From Hyalella azteca (Eukaryota > Arthropoda > Malacostraca > Amphipoda > Hyalellidae), in NCBI RefSeq assembly GCF_000764305.2, contig NW_025944756.1, positions 1 through 64,000 of the forward strand: DNA of 64,000 bases, written 5' to 3'. The notes below the pieces were generated by a model. That model had not been told where the DNA came from. It ran no database searches and saw nothing but the letters and a program-made list of their open reading frames with translations. Shown here in pieces: positions 44,050 through 54,587 of the stretch (its first letter is position 1; each line of letters opens with the position of its first letter). Made by a program: the position numbers and the translations under genes.

Positions 44050-47000
44050 CTGGGAAATACTTCTATTTAGGAGGACTCTGCATACATTAGGTTTGTGAAA
44101 TTAATTCAAATTATTGAGATCCTTACATGAAACAATGTTGGGGACTAATCAATAAATAAGCAAACAAATCTTTCGGTTTCCCCAAACTTTTAATAAATAT
44201 CTATAATAATAAACTATTGACGGATACGAGAATACAAATGAATAAACCGTGTATTTCCTTAGCACTTCTACTAATTGCGGCCTCAAGTTTCGGAGCCTTT
44301 CTGAAAATGCATGAATAAACAAATTATGGATACTAACAAATCAAAATATAATGCATACTTGGCAAAAATAAGTAACAGATTAATACATGTAACGATATTC
44401 ATAGTCACCTCTATAAACCAGTGGATATATGTATACATGATTATCACATGAATAACTAGACATAATACCTACACGCACCTCTGTGGTGGGATTCCCATAC
44501 AATGACGAAATACAGAGCGCATCTAAACGAGGTCACGTCACAGGTGAATCAAAACGCTAAACGATAAATTTCAAGAGTCTTATTGCAACGAGGTTATCAA
44601 CTAATTTTAGTATTACCATGATAACGTCACGTGTAGATTTGTTTTCGTATTTGAACAAGTGCCCTATGTATAAAATGTTGGTTACGGGAATTAAATGAGT
44701 TAGAACGAAGCATTTTCAAATCTAAACAAAAATAACTGAAGAGTTTCCATTCAGCAGTAAGTTGGAGGATACATAAACTAAAAAGTACAATTTCTATGAA
44801 CCTTACCAACGTGTTAATAATAGCAAATCAACGAGACCTGAAAAATTGCGCTTCCAGACTTTATAATTGTTTTTGCTCGACAAGTCAACTTATCGGGCAG
44901 CCAAATTATAGTTCAGGAGCAATTAGCTACGTGCTAGTTGTCACAATTCAAATTGTGAACATGATCATTACTTATAATGCAATTTTAAAATTATATATCC
45001 TGTAAAAATTTTACAATTAAATATTTTATATAGCATTGAACAGAGTTTGATAACGTTATTCACTATGATGGAATGAGGGCTGGCGAGCTTCCGTACAATT
45101 GCTCGAGACTGATAGAATTTTTTACACTGAGTTAGTTGTTGTAAATGCAAGTCGTGCCCACCGCCAATGCAAGGAAGGTTAATCGACACAGAAGAGGTTT
45201 GGTCAATACGCTTCTCGTTTTGAAGCATACATATTTAACCATGCAATGCTTTCTGCAAATATACTGCATTGTAGGTTTTGATTGGCTGTTAACCGGCGGG
45301 CATACGGTTCGAATCGGCTGCAAAGTTTCAAAACCGAAAAATCCTGCGCTAAATTTCAACTGGGTTGTTTCATTGAGTTAATTCATCTTGATGCCTTCCT
45401 GCACTGAAGTGTGACAATATACTGTGCATTTAACCTCCGATATAGCATAAATGGGCCGAAAAGCGATAGTTGTCTAACTTCGGCAAAGTTAAGTCACGGT
45501 ATACGATCTTAAAAAATAATTTATACAGAAAAATCGGATTAAGAAGAAGAAACTTCTATTGGATCGTAGAAATTACTAATTTTGGAGCAGCATTCTATGA
45601 CAAAGTATATGCTTGTGTCGCCACTGTAGCAGGCCAGGAGCCAATTCCGGTGGTGTCAAGTATGGTGTCAGTCCGGTGATCGTCACCACCGCGTCCAGCT
45701 ATTGCTGTTACACTCGTTACCTTCAGTTACGTCACAGTAGAGCACCTATAATAGAAGAACTCTGAGCGCTTAGCTCCTTATAGTTACGTCACTCCACTTC
45801 CAGCATACACGCACAGACTGACTAACACATATATCTGTTCACAAATGTTAATATCACGAATATTACTGTTCACAAATATTACACTGTTCACAAATACCTA
45901 AATGGCACATATCTATTCACATTTAGCTGTATAATTAAGCTGCATGCCTTTGTACCCACCGTGCCTTAGGCAATAGTGAATACTATTAACTGCAACCGTG
46001 CGTTTCGCTCTTTCCTGCTCAGTCAACCTTAGAGTTACTAGGAATATTTATAAGAACCGTTTTGTTCTAAGGACTTATTGGACACTATTACTAATAGCCT
46101 CAGAAGTCATAGAAAAGGTGACCGGACACGTCTCGTAGGTCGTATGTCCGGCGTACAAGGCAGAAGCACTATAGGCCTATTTTAGGATGACTTCAGTCCC
46201 CCAAAAATGTTTTTAACGTCTTAAATAATTTTCTATTCATTCATTAAAATAATTTGTTGATGAAAAATTCGATAAAATGTGGCCTGAATATTAGTTTTAA
46301 TAAATAACACAATAACCATTCATTATTAACTTATCATAAATCCAAAGAAACTTAGACCCCGGTCCTCAACATCTCATGACGCCCTGAAGGGAGAAGAAAA
46401 CTCACCTTAGTCTGGTAGGCCATCTCGACCGCGAAGAGCGCTTTCAGGCCTAATAGTATTTGATTCTTGCTGAGCCTCCCTAGGGGCATCTCGCGTGGGT
46501 CTGAAAGAGGATGAATATTTGTCCGTCAACGTATCACTCAAAAAGGCCATGTCGATTACATCATACCAGTTCGAAACTTATATACAAAAGCCCTGCTTGA
46601 AAGAAAATAATCTTATAAGAAATTGAATAATAAATATTAAAATCTGAAATTGTGTTTGAAAATATATTTCAAGAAATTTAAAGAGATGGACACATTTCTT
46701 GGCCGCTTGACTTCACTTGCGTTACTTCCAGCTAGTGTCATGGAAGTGTCGGTAGTCCAGCTGTGGTAATAAATTTTAAAGCAACAATACAAATAAATAA
46801 TAATGGAATGCAAGAAACTGCTGAAATGGAAACAAGACAATGTAGCTTAGGACTCCCACCAAAATTCAGGCCACCGATACAAATTAATAAATTTAAAAGC
46901 AACAATACAAAAAAATAAAAATGGAATACAAGAAAATGAAATGGAAACAAGACAATGTAGCTTAGGACTCCCACCAAAATTCAGGCCACCGATACAAATT

Positions 47001-48188
47001 AATAAATTTAAAAGCAACAATACAAAAAAATAAAAATGGAATACAAGAAAATGAAATGGAAACATGACAATGTAGCTTAGGACTCCCACCAAAATTCAGG
47101 CCACCGATGCTGTCGGGGTTCAACAGGAGTAAGCCGAAGGGGCCCTCTTCTGGTACTGAGTCGAGACCAAAAAGAATCAAAGTTAGAGTTCAAGTTAAGC
47201 TAATAACGTGAATTGAAATGCATCAATATCAATGTTATATAAATTTGCATAGCAATTTTTGTAGTTTTGATATTCATAAGGATTACATAGGAAATAACTT
47301 TGTCGTGTGCACTGTCAAATAGGTACATTTAAAACGCTGTGAGTGAAAAAACAAAATAAGTCACGCCCCAAACTGGGGTGGGAATTAAGTAACAGAAAGT
47401 GGGAATGTAATGAAAAGCATTTCTGAAATTTAATATTATCTGTTTTTTAATTTCGCGAATTAGAACGAAATGGTTTGAAAGCAGACTCACGATCAAAGTT
47501 TTACCTAGCAAAGCTTTTCTCTGAATGCCGAATCATCATTTAGTTGTTAAACTTGTAGTAAAAATCTCACCGGTTTCAAGGAATGTGAATTTATTAGCCT
47601 TGGGAACCCATTTTTCGGGATCATACCAATCGTTGCCTGTCTTCTCATTGAAAATGGAGCTGAAACGCGCAACGGCTCGTTTCCCTGACGAGAAATTAGC
47701 CTCTTCTTTCCACTGAGATCCGGTTGCCCCCTTGTAAATGGTTCAAGTAGGAAATATGAAATATAATTAGCCAAGACAACAAGCAGACTGCATGAAGGTT
47801 TGCTCATTTTTCTCCACATCATAGAAGCCCTTAATTACAAGTTTTTCTTGCAATAATTCCCATTATAATAGCAATTGTAAGGACTTGATAGTACATAGTT
47901 TACACAGACGAACTATTATTTAAAATAGGGTAATAGTGAAAATTTAATTTAAAAATATAATAACAAATGTTTGCGACTAATGCACTGATTTCCTTATAGC
48001 AATGTGTAGTTGAGAAACAAACCACTCGTCCCGATCGAGAAAGCACTCGATATTTTTTCTTGTGCTTGACAAGTCGAAGCATGAAAAATTTATTCGTGTT
48101 TTTCTCGACGTCTGCCTGGGCGAGTGTGCAGGAGCAACCTCCATATATTTCTCCTTCATACGCAGCGGCAGCGTCTCCCATGCCGAGC
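43885..48188 (-). CDS. PARP-like gene B: WGR-like domain plus truncated PARP helical domain
   Basis: Exons read 48188-48023, 47730-47571, 47155-47090, 46500-46406, 44049-43885, giving about 216 residues plus an unidentified first exon; an in-frame ATG at 48181-48179 could also start it. It encodes CSCTLAQADVEKNTNKFFML and SRSGRV (WGR first half), FSSIFNEKTGNDWYDPEKW (second half), the DPREMPLGRLSKNQI regulatory helix, then FYTRYPCNVGGNRKK and a stop after RMLWKAM. Same domain order and truncation point as genes A and C. No ADP-ribosyltransferase motif follows downstream (down to the MITE at 43.1 kb the sequence is AT-rich and closed). It is head-to-tail with A and divergent from C. Confidence 0.74.
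44050..46405. other. Intron of PARP-like gene B, nothing else recognised
   Basis: AT-rich with short open frames only; no transposon signature seen. Confidence 0.4.
46406..46500 (-). CDS. PARP-like gene B, first regulatory-domain helix exon
   Basis: 95 bases, acceptor cctctttcag, canonical GTGAGT donor. It encodes DPREMPLGRLSKNQILLGLK and LFAVEMAYQTK. Confidence 0.75.
46736..47080 (-). repeat. 115-bp tandem repeat carrying an exon end and donor, PARP-like gene B intron
   Basis: Unit starts at 46851, 46966 and 47081 give a period of 115; a partial unit lies at 46736-46850. The two full intronic units repeat the last 18 bases of the linker exon and its GTGGGAGT donor. Confidence 0.88.
47090..47155 (-). 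CDS. PARP-like gene B, small linker exon
   Basis: 66 bases, phase 1 to phase 1, acceptor ggtctcgactcag, donor GTGGGA. It encodes VPEEGPFGLLLLNPDSIGGL ending NFG. Its last 18 bases and donor recur twice downstream in 115-bp tandem units. Confidence 0.6.
47571..47730 (-). CDS. PARP-like gene B, WGR C-half exon
   Basis: 160 bases with acceptor accatttacaag and donor GTGAGA. It encodes AVARFSSIFNEKTGNDWYDP, close to the LYEEKTGNAW-type motif of PARP WGR domains. Confidence 0.75.
48023..48188 (-). CDS. PARP-like gene B, WGR N-half exon
   Basis: Acceptor aattaattttag, donor GTTTGT, opens with one base. It encodes GEIYGGCSCTLAQADVEKNT and KYRVLSRSGRV. Ser replaces the WGR Trp. Confidence 0.72.
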
Positions 48189-48321
48189 CTAAAATTAATT
48201 TTATACTTCAATCAAGATGAAATGTGATGCAAGTTTATTATAATATTATCACTTAATTTAGCAGGTTCACATATTGAATCTAAACACAAATTCCAGAACT
48301 GTAACTCACCCTGGAACTCAC

Positions 48322-48420
48322 CTGGTTCAACTTTGGTTGAACGGTTCTAACTGCAGCCTGAACTATCTCGAAAGGCGTCGCGATAGCAAACTGATAAGTG
48401 CTAATCGTTAGAAGACTCAT
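48322..48420 (-). CDS. Possible upstream exon of PARP-like gene B (ATG to GT donor)
   Basis: An ATG-initiated stretch of 33 codons on the minus strand ends in CAG followed by GTGAGT, and a second GTGAGT lies 11 bases further. It encodes MSLLTISTYQFAIATPFEIV and more. The phase (0) does not match the one-base opening of the B exon at 48188, so the link is doubtful; it may be a non-coding first exon or chance. Confidence 0.2.
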
Positions 48421-49649
48421 AAACGCCTATTGCCATGGAGATAAACAGGAAATAGATATGAATATATTTTAGTTTTAGATAAGTAGACGTAGACAAATTA
48501 CCAAATCCTAAAATCTGGGATATACTCGTAGTAGATGTTGAGGTCATCTAACGTTATATATAACAGAGGTATGTGGGAATGTATGGTACCTCTAAATCTT
48601 AGCAATTTAAAGTGTGCTCGTAAGGGATTGGATATCTTCACATAATTAGCAATTTACTTCACTATAGTCACCATTTATCAAATAATCCGGAATTGTGTAG
48701 CATAGACAGAGATAGTCATCCTGATTTTGCTAAATTTGTTGACAGACCCATTCATAAGACTTCTCTTTTGGCCATCATTCATGTAGTTGATCATTAAAAT
48801 TTCCTTCTAGGAACACATCACCATTACACGTACAGTTTTACGAATTATTGCTTAATGCAGACCAATATTGAAAATCACATCTAATTAATTTTTGCATATC
48901 AACGAAATCAAATATCTTGATTTATCAACGTGTTGCAATTGGAAATCTGCAACGCGTTTCCGAGTTAATATTTCCATGCCACAAAAGTATTAATTATTTC
49001 CTAAAAGTCTGCATTTTTTCTAGCCACCGAATCGCAGAACTCAGACTAGTCACGTCAAACTTTAGTGTAACGAACCTTATTTAAATCGTGACATTTCTAA
49101 CGAAATTGGAGCTCATGGCCTCGTAAATTTGTCTCCATATATGCACTAAGAGATTCAGATAAGTCCATGTCAACAACTATAAGTTGGTTTTTAGTTTCCA
49201 CTTATTAAGTCTTAAGTCTATCCAACTGACATTGAGTACGGCAATGACGTCATCGCCTGAAGGTTGCGTCTGAGCTGCATTGTACTTCGTTACAATATGA
49301 ATGAGTTCTTCCCCATCTCTCCCTAAGCGGAACAGACCAGCTTTTCGATATAATAAGAATGATTTTAATCAGATATGGCACCAAAATTTATCATTAAAAA
49401 AATAGTAGAATTCATGACCATAATCTCAACACTTTTGGTTGTAGCATAAGCACTAACCTGATTATGACCAAAACTACTGAAGGACTGGATTTTAAGTCGG
49501 TCTTCACAACTAGATGCATCTTCAGCGGAAAAGCATCGAGCGGAAAAGCAAGATAAGAAGCGAAAGAGCTTGCTTCTTATCCGGTCTACTCTTAGGGCAG
49601 TGAGTCAATTGTTTGTTTTGAAATAGAAAACACAAAATTGCAGCTTGTT

Positions 49650-51300
49650 TCAAAGCAGACAAGTTGACTCCTGATGAGAGACGTGCAAAAAGTAAAGAAT
49701 GGCGCTTATGTATATTATGTCTTAATCCGCGACATTTTGCAAACTCATGTCGCTCGTTCATCAAGTGTCAGATCTGCAGTAAAAAACACATAACAACTAC
49801 TATGTGTCGCCAGTCGGGAAAAGGAGCGAATTCTCCAGAATATACAAAAGTCAAACAACTGACAGAAACAAGCAACCTTTACCCGGAGACGGTCGCCTAT
49901 ATCAGTATAACACCCAGTGCACCAATGTCCGTGCTCATCGATTAAGCTCTACCTGAGGTTCGGGTTACGTGACTAAGGTAGTGAAGGATAAGTAAGACAC
50001 AGCTGTCTAGATAACATATCTTGATATACAAGGTAGTAATACAAGAGTTACGATACAGATAAGCGACGGTGTCGACCGTAAGGTCGGAGAACTCAACCGA
50101 CGCGTTACATCGCGGAGCGCTTATCAACTACTGCGTGGGGGGGGGGGTTCATACTGAGGTTACCAGCTCTTATAAAGCATTCGCTTCCGCCCAAAATTAA
50201 GGCTTGATCGCGTGATCTATCACGTGATGTCTTCCAGATGCTGACTCATTTCTAGTACTTTTCCATCAATCTCTAGCAGGTCAAGTGAATATTACGTCCA
50301 AATTACATATGATCTAATCATATAATAAAATTATAATGATAATAATGAGACGCCAAATTGATACCGGAAACCAAAGAAGTTTTGATGAAAACGCTGCTGG
50401 TAAAGGTATGAAGCTCAGAATCAAGCCAACCCCGAACATTGAGACTACTTTTTGATGAGGGAAGCCAAAGGAGTTCTATAACCTCATCCTTAGTGAAGGA
50501 ATTATTTAATTAAGGAGTCAGCCCGTGGGAGCGGATGTATCCAGGGACATGCATGCGAATGGCAGCGTAACCCATTTAGAAAAAACCTTCCGTCATAATG
50601 TAACAATCACTAGAATGAACAGAAATGGAAAGATGGAAATAATCCTACGGGAGAAGAATAAGTTGGGAGGAGGCATTCCTCGTGTGCCAGCAAACCTATT
50701 CGCCGAAAGACTAAAGAACTGATGCGCATGAAATCCGCATTAGTGGCCTGTCAAAAATTATGTAAAAAAGAGCGATATAGATATTATAATGGGTTCAGAT
50801 TATGAAGCTCTTGAGAAGAATGGTCCATGCGTGGATCTGAACAGCGGTCTTGCAGCTTGGGGAACAAAATTCGTATAGACTAGTAGCGGCCCTGTCGAGG
50901 AGTCCCAAGGTTACCTCAATAGACATGTTTTGCACCTAATAAGATATTTCGAGGCTGTGGAGTCCGGAGTTGTTGGGTATCAAAGATCCCACCATCAAAA
51001 GTCCCGATGATATATTAAAAGTCAAGACGGCAATCCTAAATAGCGACTACAAAGAGGAATTTCGTTATCCCATCCTGATGCCCGGAAGACATGCGATGGT
51101 GCGAGAAATGATACGACAGTGCCATCAAAATTATTGTCACGCAAGAGCAAAATTCCTCATGGGAAAGAAGCGGACAAGATTTTAGATATCCTAAGCAAGA
51201 AGATCAATCTCATCCGAACTCCATCATTGTATTAAATGTCAACTCTACGGAAAAGGTAAAGCGAACGTTCAGATGGCACCTCTTCCAAATCGAAATATAT
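49650..51300 (+). mobile_element. BEL/Pao-type LTR retrotransposon relic (gag, protease and integrase fragments)
   Basis: From left to right: TPDERRAKSKEWRLCILCLN with two zinc knuckles (C-x2-C-x4-H-x4-C and C-x2-C-x3-H-x5-C) as in Pao gag; LFDEGSQRSSIT near 50448, a BEL/Pao-type aspartic protease motif; SPELLGIKDPTIKSPDD and FRYPILMPGRHAMVREMIRQ with CHQNYCHARAKFLMG, and then HHCIKCQLYGKGKANVQMAP near 51220, the zinc-binding start of BEL integrase. Reverse transcriptase is missing and frames are broken. No paired LTRs were recognised. Confidence 0.7.
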
Positions 51301-52015
51301 TGTGCTTTTTGTTGTAAATTATTACATTTGGTTCATGGTTTGGTGAGAGGATGTGAGATTTTATTTGCTTACATTTTAACGTTTGTAAAGTCTATGTTAT
51401 ATTAGATTTTTTGGTAGTCCAATAATTTATTAGTGAGCTCTAAATGTTCGAGTGCAACGCGTTTTCGTAGCTAGTTTTCCGCGCAGTAGTTTTTTTGCGA
51501 TTCAGAATGAAATTTTACGATGGCGACAATATTTAACATTGAAAGCGACGATAATTAATTCGATGGTCGGCTATCGGGGAGCTTGAAGATATGAGTAAAA
51601 TAAATGAAATAATTCATGTAAATCAGTTTTGTATCTTTGACAACTAACTGATTATCATATTGAGTCAGATCAAGCAGAAGAGTTAAACTTGTTGTGAACA
51701 CAGGAATTGCGAACTGAGGTCGGGTAGATGCATAGCCATTCGAGATTCAACAGTAAGTGACAAATTATCGAATAGAACCTTGAGTGCGCTGCCAGGACTA
51801 TTAAGTTTATGACTATTAAGTATTAAAGGACTATTAAGTTTGATTTAATAATGAACAAATTTTGATTTACGGCTTCGCTGGAAATCAGACCGTGTTTTGT
51901 AACAATTATTTTTTGCCCAAGTGGAAGCATGAAAATTAAGGGTCATATCCGGGACCCAATGCTTTAATAATCTATCAAATTATATTCAAATAAAAAAAAA
52001 ACTAAACATATATAA

Positions 52016-52330
52016 CATAGAGGATATTGGCGCCGGCCGGGTTGGCCCGTCGCCGATTCTTATAATGCTGTTGACTTGCCTTATGATGAGATCTTGATAT
52101 CTGAGGACTGGCCTTTGGACCAGAACTATACAAAACTGACATTGAAGCTAAGTAGCTGCTGAACATCCAGCAATTTGTGAGATGTTAGGCGCTTCCAGTC
52201 GAAATCTATACTCCAGCATAGCTTCATCTAATCTGTTCTTTGAAATCGGAGCGCCATCGATGCAAGCTGAGGAGACGGGTATAAGAGTTAGTTCCACATG
52301 TCGATGATTCGAAGCGAGAAGAAATGTTAA
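52016..52330 (-). mobile_element. 3' end fragment of the same CR1/L2-like LINE
   Basis: Minus strand reads NRLDEAMLEYRF, matching NRLDEAMQEHMF of the 29.7-kb copy, followed by the shared 3' sequence around cccgtcgccgattctta. A third copy of this 3' end in the window. Confidence 0.6.
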
Positions 52331-52774
52331 AAAATTTGATTTGATCATTGTACAGTTTGACGCCGAACAATAATAAGTGAAATTCAACTTAATTCACAGA
52401 GAAGAGGGTAGAATGGCTCAAATTTATTTAGTTAAGATTTAAAAATGAACATGATCCAGCACTCGAATATATTCGAAGCAGTCAAGTTGATGTAAATGCA
52501 GCGTCCAATTAAGCGCTCGCGTGCGTGGCGACAGTTATATGGTGCAAATGACGGCACTGAGCGCTCATTTCCGCTCTCGGTTCCATATGTGAGGAGACCT
52601 TCCCCATCACGACAGACTTTGAGTCATGCTTGCCATGTTTACATCCCAGCACGTCAGCGCTGATTGCGGTCTGTGATGGTCGCAGTGAAGTGATGGTCGA
52701 ATTTAACGGAATAATCTTTAGAATTTTATAGTTATTTGTTTTCGGTTGTAGCACGCTGAGGATTGTGCTAGAGA

Positions 52775-52900
52775 TCCGTTAAAGTGGTGCACTCGAGATC
52801 CGTAACAGTGATGCACTCGAGATGAGTTACAGTGATGCACTCGAGATGAGTTACAGTGATGCACTCGAGATGAGTTACAGTGATGCACTTGAGATAAGTA
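52775..52900. repeat. 24-bp minisatellite (gatgcactcgagatgagtta)
   Basis: About five units. Confidence 0.8.
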
Positions 52901-54546
52901 TAGTTAGTCATTAGGTCTCGAGATGACGATGGGATCAGAGACGCTGGAAATGCAGCAGCCGAAGCTTCTACAGAAGATTTCAACTGAGTGCATCACTGTA
53001 ACGTGTCTGTGCATAGCATATCCAGTGCCGATCATTAATGATAAGTAAATTTCAAATAATTAAGCCGTTTAATTTGTTGATGAAACTAAAAATAAATTAT
53101 ACAACTTTACAGCACGAATGTTGGTCAGTAAATTAGAAATAATTGACGGCGCAACTCTCAGTTGAGATTTAAAAATTCTGAAGAAGTTCTGCTGGAAGGT
53201 AATGCATTCTTATATAGTCTATAGTAAAGTGTATAAAGACTACATTTTAGGGTTCCTATTCCAATTAACTGCCTTTGCGATGGATGCCTACAGCTATGAA
53301 TGAATAAAATAAATTATTTTGAAAGTTTTAGTCGTAAAAATTTTGCAAAGTTATAATTTCTCAAGAGACAGCAAGTTGGTAGTGTAAACTGGTGCTTATA
53401 CACGGGGACACTAGTGGCGTCCAATGAACTTGGAAAAATACTAACTGCCACTATTTACCGTCCTATCGGCCTATTGTATGAGCGCTGCTGGCCACGGAAG
53501 GTCCTAATAATTCTTTACACGAGGCCAGTAACATGATAATTAGTGGCGGTTAGCACCTGAAAGTTTTACTGACCGCGAACAAAATTTGATAGATTTTAGT
53601 TAGAAAACTTTTTTTAAACGCAGTAGCCCTGAGTATTGTGAAGTTAATATAAAAGTTGAATAATAAACTTTTACATTCTATTAATGATAATCAGCAGTTC
53701 TTATCAACGTTGATGATAAATTCGACCAAGTGACGAGGGATCTGAGTTTCGTTATTATCCCGCCTCGGTGTTTTCGTGAATTGGAACCTGCAGACGTTCG
53801 GCGTTGGAAGTCAAATTCTGGGCACAATCGTTACAGAAAAGTAACATTAAACTGATGCTATGTGTGTTATTTTTCATAAAAAGAGCGGCCCTCTGTTAGC
53901 TGCGCTCTCCAACGCTGCAAAAATATTAGGTTACCGCTCGCTCGATCACAAAACATGCGGCCCATGCTGTAAAAGACATGGCTTGTGGTAGTATTTTGTC
54001 TCCTAAAAATCTGACATGATTCGACAAATTACTTTATTTTAAGTAGTCAATATCATCAATGATATTTCTACTTCTAGGAGATAAGTATGTGGATTGTAGT
54101 AGAATGCTACAGACAAATCATATCCTCGAGTGATCAATTGTGCAATTCCCTGTCAATGAGGTTCATTTTGGATAGTTGTTTATATATTTATATTCATACG
54201 ATGCTTTTGACTGAGACTTATCAGTAGCTTAACGATTAAAAATAAAAGAAAGCAAGTTTTGGCACAACTTTTTTCTATATACGTCTATACTGGCCGAATA
54301 AAAAATATTGGCCGAGAGGTTAAATTTCAGAGTACCGCTATTGGGAGAAGTATTGGCCATATTTTGCTTGATGAACGCTAACACTACTATTGCTATTATT
54401 TTAATTTATTTTTTAATTAATCATTATTCTCCCTGCCGTTATACCTGCGTTATACCGTTATAAATACCTACGGCCAATTAAGTAGGTATTCGTTACGTCA
54501 TTATAGTCGTTAAGTCATCATATCTACTGCAATCAAGATTGTAGTC

Positions 54547-54587
54547 ATGCCACCTAAAAGGAAAAACGAAGCTGAAGATAATCCTGG
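54547..54587 (+). CDS. PARP-like gene C, start exon
   Basis: ATG with upstream context gtagtc, 13 codons plus two bases, donor GGGTGAGA used as GG|GTGAGA. It encodes a Lys/Arg/Glu-rich leader. The matching first exons of A and B were not found. Confidence 0.65.

Larger units (their letters stand above)
51300..54546. other. Intergenic region upstream of PARP-like gene C
   Basis: Holds the LINE 3' fragment, the 24-bp minisatellite and a short dispersed repeat. No promoter element could be assigned with confidence. Confidence 0.35.

Noticed and set aside
46738..47180. Three overlapping minus-strand frames with SYIVLFPFHFL-type peptides
   Set aside because: They are readings of the 115-bp intronic repeat; only the 66-base exon at 47090-47155 fits the gene model.
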